Positions 5,640-7,767 of a stretch of 7,767 nucleotides of DNA are shown piece by piece. The translations under genes and the position numbers were made by a program. The notes under the pieces are model-generated. The model was not told the DNA's origin, ran no database searches, and saw only the letters and a list, made by a program, of their open reading frames with translations. Positions within the stretch are counted from its first letter, which is position 1, and each line of letters starts with the position of its first letter. Where the stretch lies: assembly GCA_003554375.1 (NCBI GenBank), contig PWGF01000558.1, positions 1-7,767 on the forward strand, given 5' to 3'. This DNA is from Spirochaetaceae bacterium. Lineage in GTDB: Bacteria; Spirochaetota; Spirochaetia; DSM-27196; SKKC01.

Positions 5640-5771
5640 CAGGCGAAAGGGACGGCCGGCCTGAGAGACGGCAAGCTCGCCGGGAGCGACGGGCTTTCGA
5701 GAGCTGCAGGTCCCAAAAGGGCGATAAGCTCCCACGAGCGGTAAGCGCCCGAGAGGCGGAAAGTAAGGAGG
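5621..5771 (+). other. Candidate structured RNA / cis-regulatory leader upstream of ribH
   Basis: Non-coding gap between ribB and ribH with nested pairing: an outer CCGCC (5621-5625) with GGCGG (5755-5759); GGGAC (5649-5653) with GTCCC (5710-5714); GGGCG (5719-5723) with CGCCC (5746-5750), which encloses GCTC/GAGC (5728-5731/5736-5739) across a purine-rich internal loop. A local hairpin CGCC-CGAGA-GGCG (5746-5758) would compete with two of these helices right next to the ribH ribosome binding site AAGGAGG (5765-5771). Purine-rich loops (GAAA, GAGA, AAAA) resemble structured RNAs more than coding sequence. It matches no riboswitch class I know, and GC-rich DNA forms short stems by chance. Confidence 0.35.
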
Positions 5772-5775
5772 AAAC

Positions 5776-6243
5776 GTGAAACGGATTGAAGGACATCTTC
5801 ACGCGGAGGGAAAGCGCTTTGCGCTCGTGCTGTCGCGGTTTAACAGCTTGATCACGGAGAAGCTTCTGGACGGGGCAACCGACTGCTTGAAGCGGCACGG
5901 GGCCGAGGACGACAAGCTGAGCCAGGTGTGGGTGCCGGGCAGTTTCGAGATTCCGCTGGCGGCGCAGCGGCTCGCTCGGCGCGACGATGTGGATGCCGTG
6001 ATCTGCCTCGGCGCGGTGATCCGCGGCGACACGCCACACTTCGATTACGTGGCGGCGGAAGTCTCGAAGGGTGTGGCGCAGACGGCGCTTCATACGGGGA
6101 AGCCGGTGATCTTTGGTATTCTCACATGCGACACGATCGAGCAGGCGTTGAACCGCGCCGGAACGAAGGGTGGAAACAAGGGCTGGGACGCCGCAGCCGG
6201 CGCGATCGAGATGGTGGATCTGTTCCAACGCCTCGAGGCATGA
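5776..6243 (+). CDS. ribH: 6,7-dimethyl-8-ribityllumazine synthase
   Basis: Lumazine synthase condenses 3,4-dihydroxy-2-butanone 4-phosphate with the pyrimidine made by RibD, giving the substrate of RibE. In many bacteria it forms a hollow icosahedral shell that can enclose riboflavin synthase. Its 155 residues are standard length. Motifs: SRFNSLITEKLLDGA at the N-terminus; VPGSFEIPLAA; AVICLGAVIRGDTPHFDYV with catalytic H88 in the same position as in the B. subtilis enzyme; PVIFGILTCDTIEQA; and NRAGTKGGNKGWDAA with the phosphate-binding AGTK/NKG region. The start is GTG with AAGGAGG (5765-5771) 4 nt upstream, a strong site. Unlike the preceding genes it is not overlapped by its neighbour, so its translation can be set independently. 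Confidence 0.97.
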   Translation: MKRIEGHLHAEGKRFALVLSRFNSLITEKLLDGATDCLKRHGAEDDKLSQVWVPGSFEIPLAAQRLARRDDVDAVICLGAVIRGDTPHFDYVAAEVSKGVAQTALHTGKPVIFGILTCDTIEQALNRAGTKGGNKGWDAAAGAIEMVDLFQRLEA

Positions 6244-6261
6244 TGGCCGGGAGCCGCTACG

Positions 6262-6846
6262 GTGAGTCCGGACTTCCACATCGGCAAAGACAGCTGTGCA
6301 CGCCGACATGCCCGGCTCAGAAGCGCAACGCCCGACGCTGATCTCGTCCATCCGGGAAGCGCGTTGGCGGGGAGTGCGGGGCGAGCGACGCCAAAGCGCG
6401 CACTCATCGTCTCCGCAATACTCGGAGCTCTCGTGGGCGTGTTCGGGTGCGCAACGCTGGAGCCGGCAGATGTGGATGCCCGGATCGATGAGTACGCCGG
6501 CCGCCGGGTGCAGCTCGAGGGGCAGACGCGACGAGGGGTTCCGGTCTCCGCAACCGGGGACGCTTACCTGTATCTCTTCACCGACAATGCGGCTACCGTG
6601 ACTGTGCTGTCGACGGAGCAACCGGAGCCTGGGCAAGAGCGCGAAGTGAGTGCGCGTGTGGTAGCGTATGAGGGGCAGACCAAGGCATATGCTGCGCCCG
6701 GCGTCGCGGACGCGGTGGAGACATTTCTTCGCGAGCAGGCGGGCGTGGACGACGATGAGATGCAGAAGGCTCTCGAGCGCGCATTCGAGGTGCTGGCGGG
6801 GTTTGCAGCTGAATACGGGGGACGTTTCTTCCTTGTGGAGCAGTAA
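6262..6846 (+). CDS. Putative lipoprotein with OB-fold-like domain
   Basis: I do not recognise a named family. A hydrophobic stretch (RALIVSAILGALVGVFGC) ends in a lipobox-like VFGC, so the mature protein probably starts at this Cys (residue 63 from the GTG at 6262) and is membrane-anchored outside the cytoplasm. The mature part (about 132 residues) has beta strands patterned as an OB-fold: GRRVQLEGQT, DAYLYLFTDNAATVTVLS, PGQEREVSARVVAYEG. A helical, acidic region and GGRFFLVEQ follow. GTG 6262 has GGGAG 8 nt upstream but gives a 62-residue leader. TTG 6364, with GGGAAG 4 nt upstream, would give a textbook 28-residue signal peptide and may be the true start. It lies 18 nt behind ribH and is probably co-transcribed. 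A role in flavin export or extracellular flavin use is only a guess from position. Confidence 0.7.
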   Translation: MSPDFHIGKDSCARRHARLRSATPDADLVHPGSALAGSAGRATPKRALIVSAILGALVGVFGCATLEPADVDARIDEYAGRRVQLEGQTRRGVPVSATGDAYLYLFTDNAATVTVLSTEQPEPGQEREVSARVVAYEGQTKAYAAPGVADAVETFLREQAGVDDDEMQKALERAFEVLAGFAAEYGGRFFLVEQ

Positions 6847-6879
6847 GCTTCCACAGTCGTGTTGAGTCGTGTTGGGCTT

Positions 6880-6898
6880 GCGCGCCGGAGGGGCGCGC
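6880..6898 (+). terminator. GC hairpin after the lipoprotein gene (terminator-like, no T-tract)
   Basis: GCGCGCC (6880-6886), a GGAGG loop, and GGCGCGC (6892-6898) form a perfect 7-bp stem 33 nt after the lipoprotein stop. It sits at the likely end of the riboflavin operon, but no run of T follows, so intrinsic termination is uncertain. Just upstream is a 10-bp tandem duplication, GTCGTGTTGA then GTCGTGTTGG (6856-6875). Confidence 0.3.
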
Positions 6899-6996
6899 GT
6901 CGGTGGAACGACGTCGCTGCATGTGTTCGGTAGCAGCTTCGCCGGCCGAGCTCATCACCGCTCGGCAGAGAGCGCATGCGCCAGACGGGGGACGAC

Positions 6997-7743
6997 ATGA
7001 AGTTCGAGCTGGAAACAATACCGGTTTGGGATGCTTTTCACGCTGAAGTGGACTGCCCGCTCTGCTACCAAGAAGAGCGGCTGGAGCGCCAGTACGTGGA
7101 GTTCTATCTGGGAACCTCGGTGATGGCGCCTGAAGTGCGAATGGAGGTGAACCGCAGCGGCTTCTGCCGCCGCCATTTCTCCATGCTTCTCGAAGGGGGG
7201 AACCGGTTGGGATTGGCGCTCATGACCGAGACGCATCTCGGAACGTCGGGCGCCGAGCTGGAGGAGGAGCTCGAGCGCCTCGCGCGGGCTGTGCGCCCCC
7301 GGTTTCTGGGCATTCCCCTTCCGCGATCTCTGGTCCCGGCCGGGCGCTCTCGAGTCCGTGAGTGCGCGGAGGTGATTGCAGCTCGCGAACGGGAGTGTCT
7401 CGTGTGCCGTCGGATGGAGCAGACGCTGGGAAACTACATGTATACGATTTCGGTCCTGTTTCGACGGAATGAGGAGTTCCGATCGCTTTTCGATAGCTCG
7501 CCCGGAGTCTGCTACCGCCATCTCGCGCGGATGGTGGCCATCGCCGGCGATACGCTTCCCGCGCAAGAGTACGTCACGTTTTTGCGGAGTCTGCGGGCCG
7601 TGATGGAGCGGCGGCGCCGGGAGCTTCAAACGGGCCTGAACGACTTCACCGAACGGTTTGACTTTCGTAGTCGCGGGCCGATTCCGGAAAAGGTCTCGCG
7701 CTACGTCGCCGAAGCGGTGCAGCGCGTCACAGGCCGATTCTGA
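6997..7743 (+). CDS. DUF6062-like protein with duplicated CxxC...CxxH sites
   Basis: A 248-residue cytoplasmic-looking protein of unknown function. The opening KFELETIPVWDAFHAEVDCPLC, the segment GFCRRHFSMLLEGGNRLGLALM and the overall length recall the DUF6062 family; this is from memory. The striking feature is a repeated four-ligand pattern: C20-x2-C23, 33 residues, C57-x2-H60, then C134-x2-C137, 34 residues, C172-x2-H175. Each copy could bind zinc or another metal. The protein is otherwise helical and charged, with no signal peptide or membrane segment. I chose ATG 6997 because the family begins at MKxELxTIPV and GGGGGA lies 4 nt upstream; ATG 6976 is in frame and also possible. It stands 150 nt behind the lipoprotein gene, past a hairpin, so it may be a separate transcript. 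Only 24 nt follow its stop. Confidence 0.75.
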   Translation: MKFELETIPVWDAFHAEVDCPLCYQEERLERQYVEFYLGTSVMAPEVRMEVNRSGFCRRHFSMLLEGGNRLGLALMTETHLGTSGAELEEELERLARAVRPRFLGIPLPRSLVPAGRSRVRECAEVIAARERECLVCRRMEQTLGNYMYTISVLFRRNEEFRSLFDSSPGVCYRHLARMVAIAGDTLPAQEYVTFLRSLRAVMERRRRELQTGLNDFTERFDFRSRGPIPEKVSRYVAEAVQRVTGRF

Positions 7744-7767
7744 GCGCCCCCGCGCCGCCGAGCCCCC

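Noticed and set aside
5641..5712. Resemblance to a SAM or TPP riboswitch (GGGACGGCC and CTGAGA motifs)
   Set aside because: The second halves of both consensus structures are missing: no GGTGC..AATTCC block for SAM and no ACCTGAT..GGGTAAT block for TPP.
5509..6636. A 375-codon minus-strand frame opposite ribH
   Set aside because: It is the shadow of ribH and its flanks. ribH has catalytic motifs and a strong ribosome binding site on the plus strand.
6955..7629. Minus-strand frame opposite the Cys/His-rich protein
   Set aside because: The plus-strand frame has the recognisable family start, conserved ligand spacing and a ribosome binding site. The minus frame has none.

Overview
The window is from a high-GC bacterium (roughly 60-65% G+C by eye; GTG and possibly TTG starts alongside ATG). 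Its core is a complete riboflavin (vitamin B2) operon under an FMN riboswitch. The last gene resembles a family (DUF6062-like) that I associate with Firmicutes and Spirochaetota. Together with the lipoprotein this makes a high-GC spirochaete-like bacterium a reasonable but unproven guess.

Layout. (1) 1-1283, minus strand: the N-terminal two thirds of a GH13 alpha-glucosidase / oligo-1,6-glucosidase, cut off by the left window edge. It has its own promoter, and an 11-bp-arm palindrome lies exactly over the -10 box. (2) 1284-1523: divergent intergenic region with that promoter/operator and a G-rich repeat tract. (3) 1524-2150, plus strand: a flavin reductase-like FMN-binding protein. (4) 2151-2744: about 600 bases without a protein gene. 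It holds an imperfect direct repeat, a promoter, an FMN riboswitch and an attenuator-type terminator. (5) 2745-6243: ribD, ribE, ribB and ribH. The first three are translationally coupled by overlaps (20 nt, then ATGA). A 217-nt gap that looks like structured RNA separates ribB from ribH. (6) 6262-6846: a small OB-fold-like lipoprotein, 18 nt behind ribH and probably in the same transcript. (7) 6997-7743: a Cys/His-rich protein with an internally duplicated CxxC...CxxH site.

How the genes work together. RibD performs the deaminase and reductase steps on the GTP-derived pyrimidine. RibB makes the four-carbon unit from ribulose 5-phosphate. RibH joins the two into lumazine, and RibE dismutates lumazine to riboflavin. 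FMN made from the product feeds back through the riboswitch. GTP cyclohydrolase II (RibA), usually fused to RibB in this type of operon, is absent here. The non-coding gap sits exactly where its domain would be.

The main oddities are: a possible uncharacterised structured RNA before ribH; low-complexity, partly tandem-repetitive inserts in RibD, RibE and the GH13 N-terminus; the missing RibA; and the duplicated metal-site-like motif in the last protein. I see no mobile elements, CRISPR arrays, tRNA or rRNA genes.
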